Source: JBBRHQ01 sp963781345 (GTDB lineage: Bacteria > Actinomycetota > Thermoleophilia > Solirubrobacterales > 70-9). Taken from it: a DNA stretch of 64,000 bases. Each line of letters starts with the position of its first letter. The first letter of the stretch is position 1. The position numbers and the translations under genes were made by a program. The notes beneath the pieces were generated by a model. It saw only the letters and a list, made by a program, of their open reading frames with translations, was not told the DNA's origin and did no database searches. Below are positions 24,355-32,520 of the stretch, one piece after another. Where the stretch lies: contig CAWAFQ010000003.1 of assembly GCA_963781345.1 (NCBI GenBank), forward strand, positions 1 to 64,000, read 5' to 3'.

Positions 24355-24401
24355 GCCGACGGGTGGAAAGCGTCCCCATATACGTCGAAATCCACCCATC
24401 G
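24355..24401. repeat. Palindromic intergenic element, family B copy 1
   Basis: A 47-bp unit with an 18-base left part beginning GCCGACGGGTGG, a 16-base variable centre and the right part AATCCACCCATCG. The arms GGGTGGA/TCCACCC pair. A second copy at 44422-44468 has identical ends and the same centre length. The surrounding gap (24263-24491) is otherwise C-rich filler with no visible gene. Confidence 0.75.
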
Positions 24402-24491
24402 ACGGATCTCGGGCCCGGACTCGCCTCGCGCCCCAGGCCCGGCTCGCGCCCCAGGCCCGGCTCGCCACCGGAGGCTCTGCTGACCCCCGGG

Positions 24492-26189
24492 CTAGCTGGT
24501 GACGGCGCCGTGGGAGGCGCTGGAAACCGTCGCCGCGTACTTGGCCATCACGCCGCGCTCGAAGAGCGGCTCGGGCGACTCGTACTCGGCGATCCGCTTC
24601 GCGATCTCCTCGTCGGAGAGGGCGACGTCGATCGCCCTGCCATCGATATCTATCGTCACCTCGTCGCCGTCGCGGATCGCGGCGATCGGGCCGCCCTTGA
24701 ATGCCTCGGGGGCGACGTGGCCGGCCATCAGCCCCCGGGTCGCCCCTGAGAATCGGCCGTCGGTCAGCAGCGCAACCTCCTCGCCGAGGCCCTCGCCGAC
24801 GATTGCGGCGGTCACCTGAAGCATCTCCCGCATCCCCGGGCCGCCCGCGGGCCCCTCGTTGCGGATGACGATGATGTCGCCGGAGGCGATCCGCTGGTCC
24901 TTGACGGCGCGGAAGCACTCCTCCTCGGACTCGAAGACGCGAGCGGGGCCGGTCTGGCCGCGGCGCTCGGTGCCGGCGAGCTTGACGACCGAGCCCTCGG
25001 GGGCGACGTTGCCGCGAAGGATCGCGAGGCCGCCCTCGCTCTTGAGCGGGTCTGAGAGGGGGCGGATGACCTCCTGGCCGGGAGTCTCCTTTGCGGCCGC
25101 GGCAACCTCGCCGATCGTCTGACCGGAGACTGTTATCGCGTCTTCGTGCAAGAGCCCGGCCTCGGCCAGACGGCTGAGGATCAGCGGCACACCGCCGGCG
25201 CGGTAGAGGTCGGTGGCGACAAAGCGCCCGCCCGGCTTGAGGTCGGCCAGCAGCGGGGTGCGGCGAGAGATCTCCTCGAAGTCGTCGATATCGAGCTCGA
25301 CCCCCGCCTCGCGGGCAACCGCGAGCATGTGCAGGACGCCGTTGGTCGAGCCGCCTGACGCGCAGATGCAGGCGATCGCGTTCTCGATCGACTCCCTGGT
25401 GATGATCCTGCTCGGCCGCAGGTCGTCGGCGAGGACACGCAGCGCCATCTCGCCAATCTGCTCGGCGACCGTCATCTTCTCGGAGTCCTCGGCCGGGACC
25501 ATCGCCGATCCGCCCGGGGAGATCCCGAGCGCCTCGAAGGCGCAGGCCATCGTGTTGGCGGTGAACTGGCCGCCGCAGGCGCCGGCGCCGGGGCTGGCGA
25601 CGCCCTCGAGCTCGTGCAGGTCGGCGTCGCTCATTTCCCCGGCGAGATTGGCGCCTACGGCCTCGAAAACGTCGAGGATGGAGACGTCATGTCCGTGCCA
25701 GCGACCAGGTGCGATCGAGCCGCCGTAGAGCATCAGCGAGGGGACGTCGAGCCGCGCCAGCGCCATCACGCAACCCGGGATCGTCTTGTCGCAGGCCGAG
25801 AGGGCGACGAGTGCGTCGAACTGGTAGCCGCGGGCGGTCAGCTCGATTGAGTCGGCGATCACCTCGCGGCTGATCAGCGACGTCTTCATCCCCTGGGTTC
25901 CCATTGTGATCCCGTCGGAGATGGCGACGGTGTTGAACTCCATCGGGGTCCCCCCGGCGACGCGGACGCCCTCCTTGATCGGCTCGGCGAGACCGCGCAG
26001 GTGGAAGTTGCACGGCATCGCCTCGATCCAGGTGTTTGCGACGCCGACCGTCGGGTGGCTGAGCGCGTCATCGTCGAAGCCGATGCCCTTCATGTAGGCG
26101 CGGGCGGCGGCGCGCTCGGGGCCGTCGAAGACGGCGGCCGAGCGCGGCCGTGGAAGGCCGGTGGCGGTGGGGGACCCGTTCTCGCTCAT
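24492..26189 (-). CDS. ilvD: Dihydroxy-acid dehydratase
   Basis: Catalyses the third step of valine/isoleucine synthesis with an Fe-S cluster. The three cluster cysteines are visible: EAMPCNFHL, LSACDKTIPGCVMAL, and GAGACGGQFTANTMA. Other family motifs are FNTVAISDGITMGTQGMKTSL, APEGSVVKL and TDGRFSGATRGLMAGHVAPEA. The 565-residue length is typical. A TAGGCT box ends six bases before the ATG, so the transcript is probably leaderless. No other ilv genes are nearby. Confidence 0.96.
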   Translation of the reverse strand: MSENGSPTATGLPRPRSAAVFDGPERAAARAYMKGIGFDDDALSHPTVGVANTWIEAMPCNFHLRGLAEPIKEGVRVAGGTPMEFNTVAISDGITMGTQGMKTSLISREVIADSIELTARGYQFDALVALSACDKTIPGCVMALARLDVPSLMLYGGSIAPGRWHGHDVSILDVFEAVGANLAGEMSDADLHELEGVASPGAGACGGQFTANTMACAFEALGISPGGSAMVPAEDSEKMTVAEQIGEMALRVLADDLRPSRIITRESIENAIACICASGGSTNGVLHMLAVAREAGVELDIDDFEEISRRTPLLADLKPGGRFVATDLYRAGGVPLILSRLAEAGLLHEDAITVSGQTIGEVAAAAKETPGQEVIRPLSDPLKSEGGLAILRGNVAPEGSVVKLAGTERRGQTGPARVFESEEECFRAVKDQRIASGDIIVIRNEGPAGGPGMREMLQVTAAIVGEGLGEEVALLTDGRFSGATRGLMAGHVAPEAFKGGPIAAIRDGDEVTIDIDGRAIDVALSDEEIAKRIAEYESPEPLFERGVMAKYAATVSSASHGAVTS

Positions 26190-26195
26190 GCCCCC

Positions 26196-26201
26196 AGCCT
26201 A
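26196..26201 (-). promoter_or_regulatory. ilvD -10 box, leaderless arrangement
   Basis: TAGGCT then GGGGGC then the ATG at 26189; transcription would start at or next to the A of ATG. Confidence 0.55.
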
Positions 26202-26699
26202 TTGGGCCGCGGCGCGACCGGATTCGAGCCTGCGAGCGCGGCCTTCGGAGCGGCGGCGCCCCTCCCACTGGCTCAGCCGGTGCAGATCGCGGCGCACCTG
26301 GCCGGGATCGACGTGGCGCCCCGGAAGGTGCATGTTGGAGTCCCCGATCAGGCGCCGCTCGTCACCGCGAAGCGCCATCCACTTCGCCAGCACGTCGTCG
26401 GAGTCGGGGAGGCGGGTTCCGCTCGCGGGATCACTGGTGTCGGGGAAGCCGACGCAGTACTCACTGAGGAGATCGCCGCTGCGACCGTCGAAGGCGACGA
26501 TCGAGCGGTGCGGGTAGAGCAGGTAGCCGTACCCGCCACCCTCTGGGCGGACGGCGATGAACCCGAGCTCCGCATACATCGCGAAGGCCTCCTCGCCGAC
26601 GACCGAGCGCAGCAAATCGCGCGCCTTGCTCTCGGCCCGCAGCTCGCGACCCGGGTCATACGCTGGGGGCCGCGGGCGGGCCCGGCGCCGGCCCAGCAT
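26199..26699 (-). CDS. Conserved hypothetical protein
   Basis: A 166-residue protein with basic, Arg-rich ends and a central folded region: ARDLLRSVVGEEAFAMYAELGFIAVRPEGGGYGYLLYPHRSIVAFDGRSGDLLSEYCVGFPD. It then has LPDSDDVLAKWMALRGDERRLIGDSNMHLPGRHVD. The middle looks like a small alpha/beta domain. No family recognised. It lies between ilvD and a short gene on the same strand. Confidence 0.6.
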   Translation of the reverse strand: MLGRRRARPRPPAYDPGRELRAESKARDLLRSVVGEEAFAMYAELGFIAVRPEGGGYGYLLYPHRSIVAFDGRSGDLLSEYCVGFPDTSDPASGTRLPDSDDVLAKWMALRGDERRLIGDSNMHLPGRHVDPGQVRRDLHRLSQWEGRRRSEGRARRLESGRAAAQ

Positions 26700-26705
26700 C
26701 GCGGA

Positions 26706-26951
26706 TCAGCCCCCGGCGGCGCGGGGGAAGAAGATGACCCGAGCGGCGTCGCGTGGGATCTCGTCGAACTCGCGCACTATCAGCGCCTCGTGGCGGCCGC
26801 CGGCGTCCGAGGTCGGGACCGCCGCCCACATTCCTTCCTCGAGCTGGCGTCTGAACTCTGCGACCAGACGCTCCTCGTCAGCGACCAGGTCGACATCCCC
26901 CTCGGCGAGGAGGACGTCGCCGTGTCCGGGCTTCATGCGCACAAACCTCAT
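26706..26951 (-). CDS. Small hypothetical protein
   Basis: Eighty-one residues: MRFVRMKPGHGDVLLAEGDVDLVADEERL, ending VREFDEIPRDAARVIFFPRAAGG. Mixed alpha/beta, no membrane segment or signal peptide. The ATG at 26951 is preferred over an upstream frame start. It is followed at six bases by the next minus-strand gene. Function not recognised. Confidence 0.55.
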   Translation of the reverse strand: MRFVRMKPGHGDVLLAEGDVDLVADEERLVAEFRRQLEEGMWAAVPTSDAGGRHEALIVREFDEIPRDAARVIFFPRAAGG

Positions 26952-26996
26952 ACGGGGATTATTGCCGAGCGCCATTGCGGGCGAGGGAAATGGTGC

Positions 26997-27827
26997 TCAC
27001 GAGGCGCCGGCGAGGACGTTCACCGGCCCCGGGCCGGCACCGATTCCCCGCAGGCCCGCCGCGACCGCGGCCGAGGCGATCCGGTTCGCCTCACGGGCCG
27101 CCTCGAGCGGCGTCTCGCCGCACGCGAGCAGGGCCGCCAGCGCCGAGGAGTGCGTGCAGCCGGACCCGTGCGAGGCGCCGTCGGGGTGGCGCTTTCCGGG
27201 TATCTCGACCAGATCGCTCCCGTCGAAGAAGATGTCGACCATCCGCTCGCTGTGACCGCCGGTGACGACGACGGCGGCGGGGCCTAGGGAGTGAACGGCC
27301 CGGGCCAGCCGCTCCGCATCGGCGTCCTCGCCGAGCCCGGTCAGCGCCCGCGCCTCGGGGAGGTTCGGCGTCGCCACCGCCGCCAGCGGCAACAGATCAC
27401 TGATCAGCGCCCTGCGGGCGTCATCATCGAGCAGGATCGCTCCGCTCTCAGCGACCATCACCGGATCGACCACGACCGGGACGGCACCGACGAGCGAGAG
27501 CGCCTCGACAACTGCGGCGACGGTCTCCGCGGTCCCGAGCATCCCCACCTTGACCGCGTCGACGCCGATGTCTGTGGCGACGGCGCGCACCTGCTCGACG
27601 ATCATCGCCGGCGACACCTGTTCTACGGCGCTGACCCCGACGGTGCTCTGGGCGGTCAGCGCCGTGATCGCCGTCATCCCATGGACGCCGCAGCGGGCGA
27701 AGGCCTTGAGGTCGGCCTGGATCCCCGCCCCTCCCCCCGAGTCCGAGCCGGCGATCGAGAGCACGGCCGGGACCGGGTGCGACCGCCCGCCCCGCTGCGA
27801 CCCCTGGATCTCGGAGTGGTCGGTCAT
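26997..27827 (-). CDS. thiD: Hydroxymethylpyrimidine (phosphate) kinase
   Basis: Phosphorylates HMP and HMP-P in thiamine synthesis. Ribokinase-like motifs: LSIAGSDSGGGAGIQADLKAF at the N-terminus, KVGMLGTAETV, VVDPVMVAESGA, and the anion-hole motif HGSGCTHSSALAALLA with the usual Cys. Length 276 fits a single-domain ThiD. TAATCT at 27837-27842 is a possible -10. No TPP riboswitch is seen in the short gap upstream. Confidence 0.95.
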   Translation of the reverse strand: MTDHSEIQGSQRGGRSHPVPAVLSIAGSDSGGGAGIQADLKAFARCGVHGMTAITALTAQSTVGVSAVEQVSPAMIVEQVRAVATDIGVDAVKVGMLGTAETVAAVVEALSLVGAVPVVVDPVMVAESGAILLDDDARRALISDLLPLAAVATPNLPEARALTGLGEDADAERLARAVHSLGPAAVVVTGGHSERMVDIFFDGSDLVEIPGKRHPDGASHGSGCTHSSALAALLACGETPLEAAREANRIASAAVAAGLRGIGAGPGPVNVLAGAS

Positions 27828-27896
27828 GCCGACGCCAGATTAGGGGGTGAGCGAGCTCGGGGTGGGACGAGCTCCGGGGCGCCCGGGGCAAGCGGA

Positions 27897-29033
27897 TCAG
27901 CGAGCCTCCGGTGGCACCAGCGCGGTCCGCGAGTAGGTCCCGAGCGCCGAGCAGCTGACGTATCCCAGCTGCTCGAGGCGAGCCAGCGAGGCAGTGACCT
28001 CCGGGGCCGGGATCCCAAGCTCCGAGGCCACGGCATCCGGAAACGGTGTTCTCTCCAGCGCCCCGAGAACCCCGGCCAGCGCCGGGTCCAGCGCCGGCCC
28101 CCGCCGCTCGATCCTCGGCGCGCCCGGGCCCAGCATCGCGTCGAGGACGTCCTGGGCGTCGCGGACGACGCAGGCGCCCCGTGCCAGCAACTCGTTCGCA
28201 CCGGCCGATCCCCGCGAGGTAACCGGTCCCGGGACGGCGCCGACGTCGCGGCCGCACTCGGTCGCCATCTCGGCAGTGATCAGCGACCCCGAACGGCGGG
28301 CTGCCTCGACGACGACCGTCATCCACCCCAGCGCCGCCATGATCCGGTTGCGGGCGGGAAAGCACCAGCGCCACGGGGTCGCGCCCGGGGCGAACTCGGA
28401 GATGACCAGGCCGTGCTCGCAGATGCGCCGGTGCAGGGCGCGATGCGCCGCCGGATAGGCGACGTCGGCGGCGCCGCCGAGGACGGCCACGGTGGCGCCG
28501 GTTGCAAGGGCTCCGCGATGCGCGGCCCCATCGATCCCGTAGGCCATCCCGCTGACCACCACCAGGCCCGCCGTCGCCAACTCGGCGGCCAGATCCCGCG
28601 CCACCTCGCGCCCGTAGACACTGGCCCGGCGCGATCCGACGATCGTCACCACCTCCTCGGCGTCAAGGCGCCCGAGCAGGCCCGGATCCCCGCAGCAGAT
28701 GAGCGACCTCGGACCGTCGGCCTGCTCTCGCAGGGCCTGCGGGAAGCGAGGGTCGTGATGGCAACTCGCCCAGCAGCCGGCGTCATCGATGCGGCGCCGC
28801 ATCCCCGCCTCCGGCATGCGGGCGATGCGCTCGAGCACACGATCGGCGTCCTTGGGAGCGACGGCTGCTGCGAGGTCGGCGTCGGATAGCCGCAGCAGCT
28901 CCGCCGAGCGCGACCCCGGGCTTCCGGTCGCCATCCGCTCGATGTGAGCGGAGAGAGCAACCAGAAGCCAGGCGCGGCGCAGGCAGTCCGCACACGCGCT
29001 CGGGGCGGACGCACCGGGGCCCGCCACCCTCAC
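27897..29033 (-). CDS. dprA: DNA-processing protein DprA
   Basis: Loads RecA on incoming single-stranded DNA. The Rossmann-like core shows VTIVGSRRASVYGREVA, VVSGMAYGIDGAAHRGAL, PAAHRALHRRI, FPARNRIMAALGWMTVVVEA and SGSLITAEMA. The N-terminus adds CADCLRRAWLL, and the C-terminus a winged-helix-like tail (VASELGIPAPEVTASLARLEQLGYV). Its start overlaps the yifB stop by four bases. Confidence 0.95.
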   Translation of the reverse strand: MRVAGPGASAPSACADCLRRAWLLVALSAHIERMATGSPGSRSAELLRLSDADLAAAVAPKDADRVLERIARMPEAGMRRRIDDAGCWASCHHDPRFPQALREQADGPRSLICCGDPGLLGRLDAEEVVTIVGSRRASVYGREVARDLAAELATAGLVVVSGMAYGIDGAAHRGALATGATVAVLGGAADVAYPAAHRALHRRICEHGLVISEFAPGATPWRWCFPARNRIMAALGWMTVVVEAARRSGSLITAEMATECGRDVGAVPGPVTSRGSAGANELLARGACVVRDAQDVLDAMLGPGAPRIERRGPALDPALAGVLGALERTPFPDAVASELGIPAPEVTASLARLEQLGYVSCSALGTYSRTALVPPEAR

Positions 29034-30523
29034 GCGCCCTCCCGGCGTCGCAGTCCGAGGGCGCGCCCGATCGCGTCGCCGTCGACCGACCCGCGCCCCT
29101 CGAGATCGGCAATGGTGCGGGCGAGGCGGAGGACGCGGTCGTGGGCGCGCCCGCTGAGGCGCCGGCTCTCGTATGCCGAAGCGAGCAGCGCCGAGGCGTC
29201 GTCGGTGAGCTCCCCGCTGCGAGCCTCCGACGGCGTCATCGACGCGTTGCAGCGGTCAGCTCCGAGGCGGCGCTGCTGGCGCTCCCGGGCCCGCCTGACC
29301 CGCTCACGGACCTCGGCGGAGGCCTCGCCCTCACCGCCTCCCATCTCCGCGGCCCCCGGCTGGATGACCGAGGCGACGATGTCGATACGGTCGGCGAGGG
29401 CGCCGCTGAGGCGCCCCTGGTAGCGGCGCACGTCATGGGCCGCGCAGGTGCACCGCTCATCCTCCTCGCCGCGCCCGCAGGGACAGGGGTTGGCGGCGGC
29501 GGCGAGCATGAACCGGCAGGGCAGCTCCTGCCGCATCCCTGAGCGCACGATCGACACCGTCCCGGTCTCGAGCGGCGCCCGCAGGGCCTCGAGGGCGTCA
29601 CGGCGGAACTCGCATAGCTCGTCGAGGAAGAGGACGCCCCCGTGGGCCAGCGTCGCCTCACCCGGCCGCGGCGGATTGCCGCCGCCGACGAGTCCGGCGG
29701 CGGAGATCGTGTGGTGGGGCGCACGGAACGGCCGTGACCCGGTCGGTCCATGAAAGATGCCGCAGGCGCTGGAGATCCGGGCGATCTCGAGCGCCTCCCC
29801 CCGCGTCGGTGGCGGCAGGATCGAGGGCAGCCTGCGGGCGGCGAGCGACTTCCCCGCGCCCGGCGGGCCGATCATCAGCAGGCTGTGGCCGCCGGCAGCG
29901 GCGACCTCGAGCGCGTAGCGCAGGTGCAGCTGGCCCCTGAGGTCGGCGAGATCGGGAGCGTGGCCGTTCGGCGAATTCGGCAGCGCCATCGGCGCGGGCG
30001 ACGGTGGCTCCCACTCGCCGCTCGCCAGCCCCCCGAGCTGGGACACGCTCTCGACGGCGAGCACCCGCACCCCGGTGGCAAGCGCCGCCTCGGGCCCGTT
30101 TGCGGCGGGAACGACCAGGGCCGCGTCGCCGCGGCGGGCGGCGGCCTCGGCCATCGCCAGCGCCCCCGGAACCGCCCGCACGCTGCCGTCGAGCGCCAGC
30201 TCTCCGGCGATCGAGAGCCGGGAGAGCGCCTCCCAGCGAAGCTGCCCCGACGCCGCCAGCAGCGCCGCCGCGATCGCCAGGTCGAACCCGGGGCCGACCT
30301 TGCGCAGGCTCGCCGGAGCGAGGTTGATCGTGATCCGGCGCATCGGGAACTCGAAGCCACAGTTGAGCAGTGCCGCGCGGACCCGCTCCCGCGCCTCGCG
30401 CACCGCTGCGTCGGGCAGGCCGACGATCTGGAAGGCCGGCAATCCGCGGTGGACGTCGGCCTCGACCCTGACCGGGCGGGCCGCGATCCCGTCAAGCGTG
30501 AATGTCCGCGAGATGGCGAGCAC
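29030..30523 (-). CDS. YifB/ComM-like Mg-chelatase-family AAA+ ATPase
   Basis: A 497-residue protein: N-terminal Lon-protease-like domain (VEADVHRGLPAFQIVGLPDAAVREARERVRAAL), then AAA+ core with Walker A IGPPGAGKSLAARRL, the Walker B region GVLFLDELCEF, and a four-cysteine insert CPCGRGEEDERCTCA. ComM/YifB homologues promote branch migration during natural transformation, consistent with coupling to dprA. The GTG start follows TAGGTT by six bases. Confidence 0.93.
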   Translation of the reverse strand: MLAISRTFTLDGIAARPVRVEADVHRGLPAFQIVGLPDAAVREARERVRAALLNCGFEFPMRRITINLAPASLRKVGPGFDLAIAAALLAASGQLRWEALSRLSIAGELALDGSVRAVPGALAMAEAAARRGDAALVVPAANGPEAALATGVRVLAVESVSQLGGLASGEWEPPSPAPMALPNSPNGHAPDLADLRGQLHLRYALEVAAAGGHSLLMIGPPGAGKSLAARRLPSILPPPTRGEALEIARISSACGIFHGPTGSRPFRAPHHTISAAGLVGGGNPPRPGEATLAHGGVLFLDELCEFRRDALEALRAPLETGTVSIVRSGMRQELPCRFMLAAAANPCPCGRGEEDERCTCAAHDVRRYQGRLSGALADRIDIVASVIQPGAAEMGGGEGEASAEVRERVRRARERQQRRLGADRCNASMTPSEARSGELTDDASALLASAYESRRLSGRAHDRVLRLARTIADLEGRGSVDGDAIGRALGLRRREGA

Positions 30524-30529
30524 GACGTC

Positions 30530-30535
30530 AACCTA
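30530..30535 (-). promoter_or_regulatory. yifB -10 box, leaderless arrangement
   Basis: TAGGTT then GACGTC then the GTG at 30523. Transcription would begin at the start codon. Confidence 0.5.
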
Positions 30536-30629
30536 GGCCCGACCGATTGCCCCGTTGCGCGCCAGAGGTCAGGAAATCGTCACAACCCGCGCGCCATAGG
30601 CGCGGCTGCGCCCCCCAGGCTGGGCGGTG

Positions 30630-31040
30630 ATGACAGAAGCGAGGCTGAGGATGGGCAGGGCGGCGGAGGATCTGGTCGCCTCCCGCCTGCTCACCCAGGG
30701 CTGGGCGATCCTCGAGCGAAACGCCAGGACCCGCCACGGCGAGATCGACATCGTCGCCCTTGAGCGGGGCGATCTCGTCTTCGTCGAGGTCAAGGCGGGA
30801 CGGGAGGGCTCGCACGCCGGTCCCGAGCGCCCGGTGCTGGCGATCGGCCCCCGCAAGCAGCGGCGGCTGCGCCGGCTCGCCGCGGCGTGGCTGGCGCAGC
30901 GACGCTCAGCGACCCGATCCGGGCCACGAGGCCCGAACCAGGCCCGCCTCTACGCAAACCTGCGCTTCGACGCCGTCGGCGTCACCTTCGCCGCCGACGG
31001 CTCGGTCGCCGACTACGAGCACATCCGCAGCGCCTGGTGA
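30630..31040 (+). CDS. UPF0102 (YraN) nuclease-like protein
   Basis: A small restriction-endonuclease-fold protein of 136 residues: GRAAEDLVASRLLTQGWAILERNARTRHGEIDIVALERGDLVFVEVKAG, which holds the E...GEIDxV...FVEVKxR core. The family usually sits in rnhB-yraN-yifB-dprA order on one strand. Here it is inverted against its neighbours yifB and rnhB. A GTG lies directly before the ATG. Biochemical role unknown. Confidence 0.9.
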   Translation: MTEARLRMGRAAEDLVASRLLTQGWAILERNARTRHGEIDIVALERGDLVFVEVKAGREGSHAGPERPVLAIGPRKQRRLRRLAAAWLAQRRSATRSGPRGPNQARLYANLRFDAVGVTFAADGSVADYEHIRSAW

Positions 31041-31185
31041 GAGCGCACCGGGAACCGCCCTCGCCGCCGGGCCCCCTCGGCGCCCCGGGCCCCTTGCCGC
31101 CCGGGCCCCCTCGCCGCCCGGAGCCCCCTCGCCGCCGGGAGCCCTCTCGCCTACCGCGGCACGGACGACAACGGAAACCTTGCGT

Positions 31186-31213
31186 GATTTCGGGGGCCAT
31201 AGCCCCGGAAATC
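31186..31213. terminator. Strong hairpin between convergent yraN and rnhB
   Basis: GATTTCGGGGGC and GCCCCGGAAATC form a 12-bp stem with one mismatch and a CATA loop. It lies 35 bases past the rnhB stop and 145 past yraN. No T-run follows, so a bidirectional, Rho-assisted or RNA-protecting role is more likely than a classical terminator. The rest of 31041-31247 is imperfect C-rich tandem sequence (CCCTCGCCGCCCGGAGCC type). Confidence 0.45.
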
Positions 31214-31247
31214 GTGCAACTCTCTTCCGGGGGGCTCGGCGCCGGCT

Positions 31248-31889
31248 CTAGCTCGCCAGCTCGAGCTGGCGGTAGGCGACCGACTGGAAGGAGCGGCGGT
31301 GCTGGGGTGAGATGCCGATCTCGGCAATCGCCTCGCGGTGGCCCGGGGTCGAGTAGCCGACGTTCTCTTCGAAGCCCCAGCCGGGGTGGATCTGCGCCAG
31401 GCGCTTCATGTAGCGGTCGCGGCTGACCTTGGCGATAACCGAGGCGGCGGCGATCGCGGCACTGGTGCCGTCGCCCTCGATCACGGCCCGATGCCCGAGC
31501 GGGCACGGCGGCAGCGAGAAGCCGTCGACGAGGCGGAGCGCGTCGGGAGCGTCGAGTGCGACCAGAGCCGCCGAGAGCGCCTCGATGTTGGTCACGTGAA
31601 GGCCGCGGGAATCGATTCCCCGAACGCATCGGAAGACGACGCTGACCCGCTCGGCAGCGCGCAGCACGCAGGGGTAGAGCTCCTCGCGCAACTCCTCGGT
31701 CATCTGCTTGGAATCGTGCAGGCCTGCGAGCGCGCGGCGGTCGGAGAGGCGCAGGGCGCCGTAGTCGATCAAGACGCCGGCGGCCACCAGGGGGCCGGCG
31801 AGACAGCCGCGGCCCGCCTCATCGGCCCCGGCCACCCGGCGGGAGCCGAGGGAGCGGTCGAAGGCAAAAAGGCGACGCGTCCGCGCCAG
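31248..31889 (-). CDS. rnhB: Ribonuclease HII
   Basis: Removes RNA from RNA-DNA hybrids and single ribonucleotides. Catalytic acidic residues are in VAGADEAGRGCLAGPLVAAG (Asp, Glu), LVDGFSLP and AIAAASVIAKVSRDRYM; the end RSFQSVAYRQLELAS is typical. No ATG, GTG or TTG exists between the upstream lepB stop and the conserved region. Either CTG at 31889 or a GTG at 32006, overlapping lepB by 107 bases, is used. The coordinates given assume CTG. Confidence 0.85.
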   Translation of the reverse strand: MARTRRLFAFDRSLGSRRVAGADEAGRGCLAGPLVAAGVLIDYGALRLSDRRALAGLHDSKQMTEELREELYPCVLRAAERVSVVFRCVRGIDSRGLHVTNIEALSAALVALDAPDALRLVDGFSLPPCPLGHRAVIEGDGTSAAIAAASVIAKVSRDRYMKRLAQIHPGWGFEENVGYSTPGHREAIAEIGISPQHRRSFQSVAYRQLELAS

Positions 31890-31899
31890 GCGCCTGCGC

Positions 31900-32520
31900 T
31901 TAGAGGAGCCCGATACGGTCCGGGGGCCAGTAGGTGGCGAAGGCCTTGCCGATGATCCAGTCCCTCGGAACCGGCCCCCAGAATCGGCTGTCGTCGCTCG
32001 AGCCACGGTTGTCGCCCATCATGAAGTAGTGGTCGGGTGGAATGGTGATCGGCTTCGAGAGGTTGCAGGCGCCGCCTCCTCCGCAGGGCAGGATGTAGCT
32101 CTCGTCGGTCTTCTCGACCCCGTTGACGACCGGGTGCCCATTGCGGACGCTGAGGGTGTCGCCGGGACCGGCGACGATCCGCTTGATGAAGTTCTGATCC
32201 GACTCGGCCTCTGTCGGGCGCGGGCAGGCCTGGTTGGGAGCGTGCCTGGCGCCGCACTCGGTGCCGCGGTCGGCTCCGGCCGGTGGGTGGAAGACGATGA
32301 TGTCGCCGATCGCGGGGTCGGTGAAGTGGTAGATGAAGCGGTTGACGAGAACCCGCTGGCCGACGTCGAGCGTCGGCTCCATCGACTCCGACGGGATCTG
32401 GTACGGCTTGATGATGAAAGCCTGGATTCCGAGCGCCAGGCCGAGCGCAAGCAGGACGATGACGACGAGCTCAACAAGGCCGCCCGCCTTCGTCTTCGGC
32501 TTCGGGATCGGGGGGTTCAG
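31900..32520 (-). CDS. lepB: Signal peptidase I, probable CTG start
   Basis: Removes Sec signal peptides at the outer membrane face. The N-terminal anchor is LVELVVIVLLALGLALGIQAFII, then the catalytic serine motif KPYQIPSESMEPTLDVGQRV and the lysine motif NFIKRIVAGPGD, ending with GDNRGSSDDSRFWG. The anchor and serine lie upstream of the first in-frame ATG (32382). Only CTG at 32520 serves; it overlaps the rplS stop (CTGA) and has GAGGG six bases upstream. I therefore infer a translationally coupled CTG start. Confidence 0.85.
   Translation of the reverse strand: MNPPIPKPKTKAGGLVELVVIVLLALGLALGIQAFIIKPYQIPSESMEPTLDVGQRVLVNRFIYHFTDPAIGDIIVFHPPAGADRGTECGARHAPNQACPRPTEAESDQNFIKRIVAGPGDTLSVRNGHPVVNGVEKTDESYILPCGGGGACNLSKPITIPPDHYFMMGDNRGSSDDSRFWGPVPRDWIIGKAFATYWPPDRIGLL

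Noticed and set aside
31047..31150. Repeat array in the C-rich gap after yraN
   Set aside because: Units are imperfect and compositional; no regular period or conserved core.
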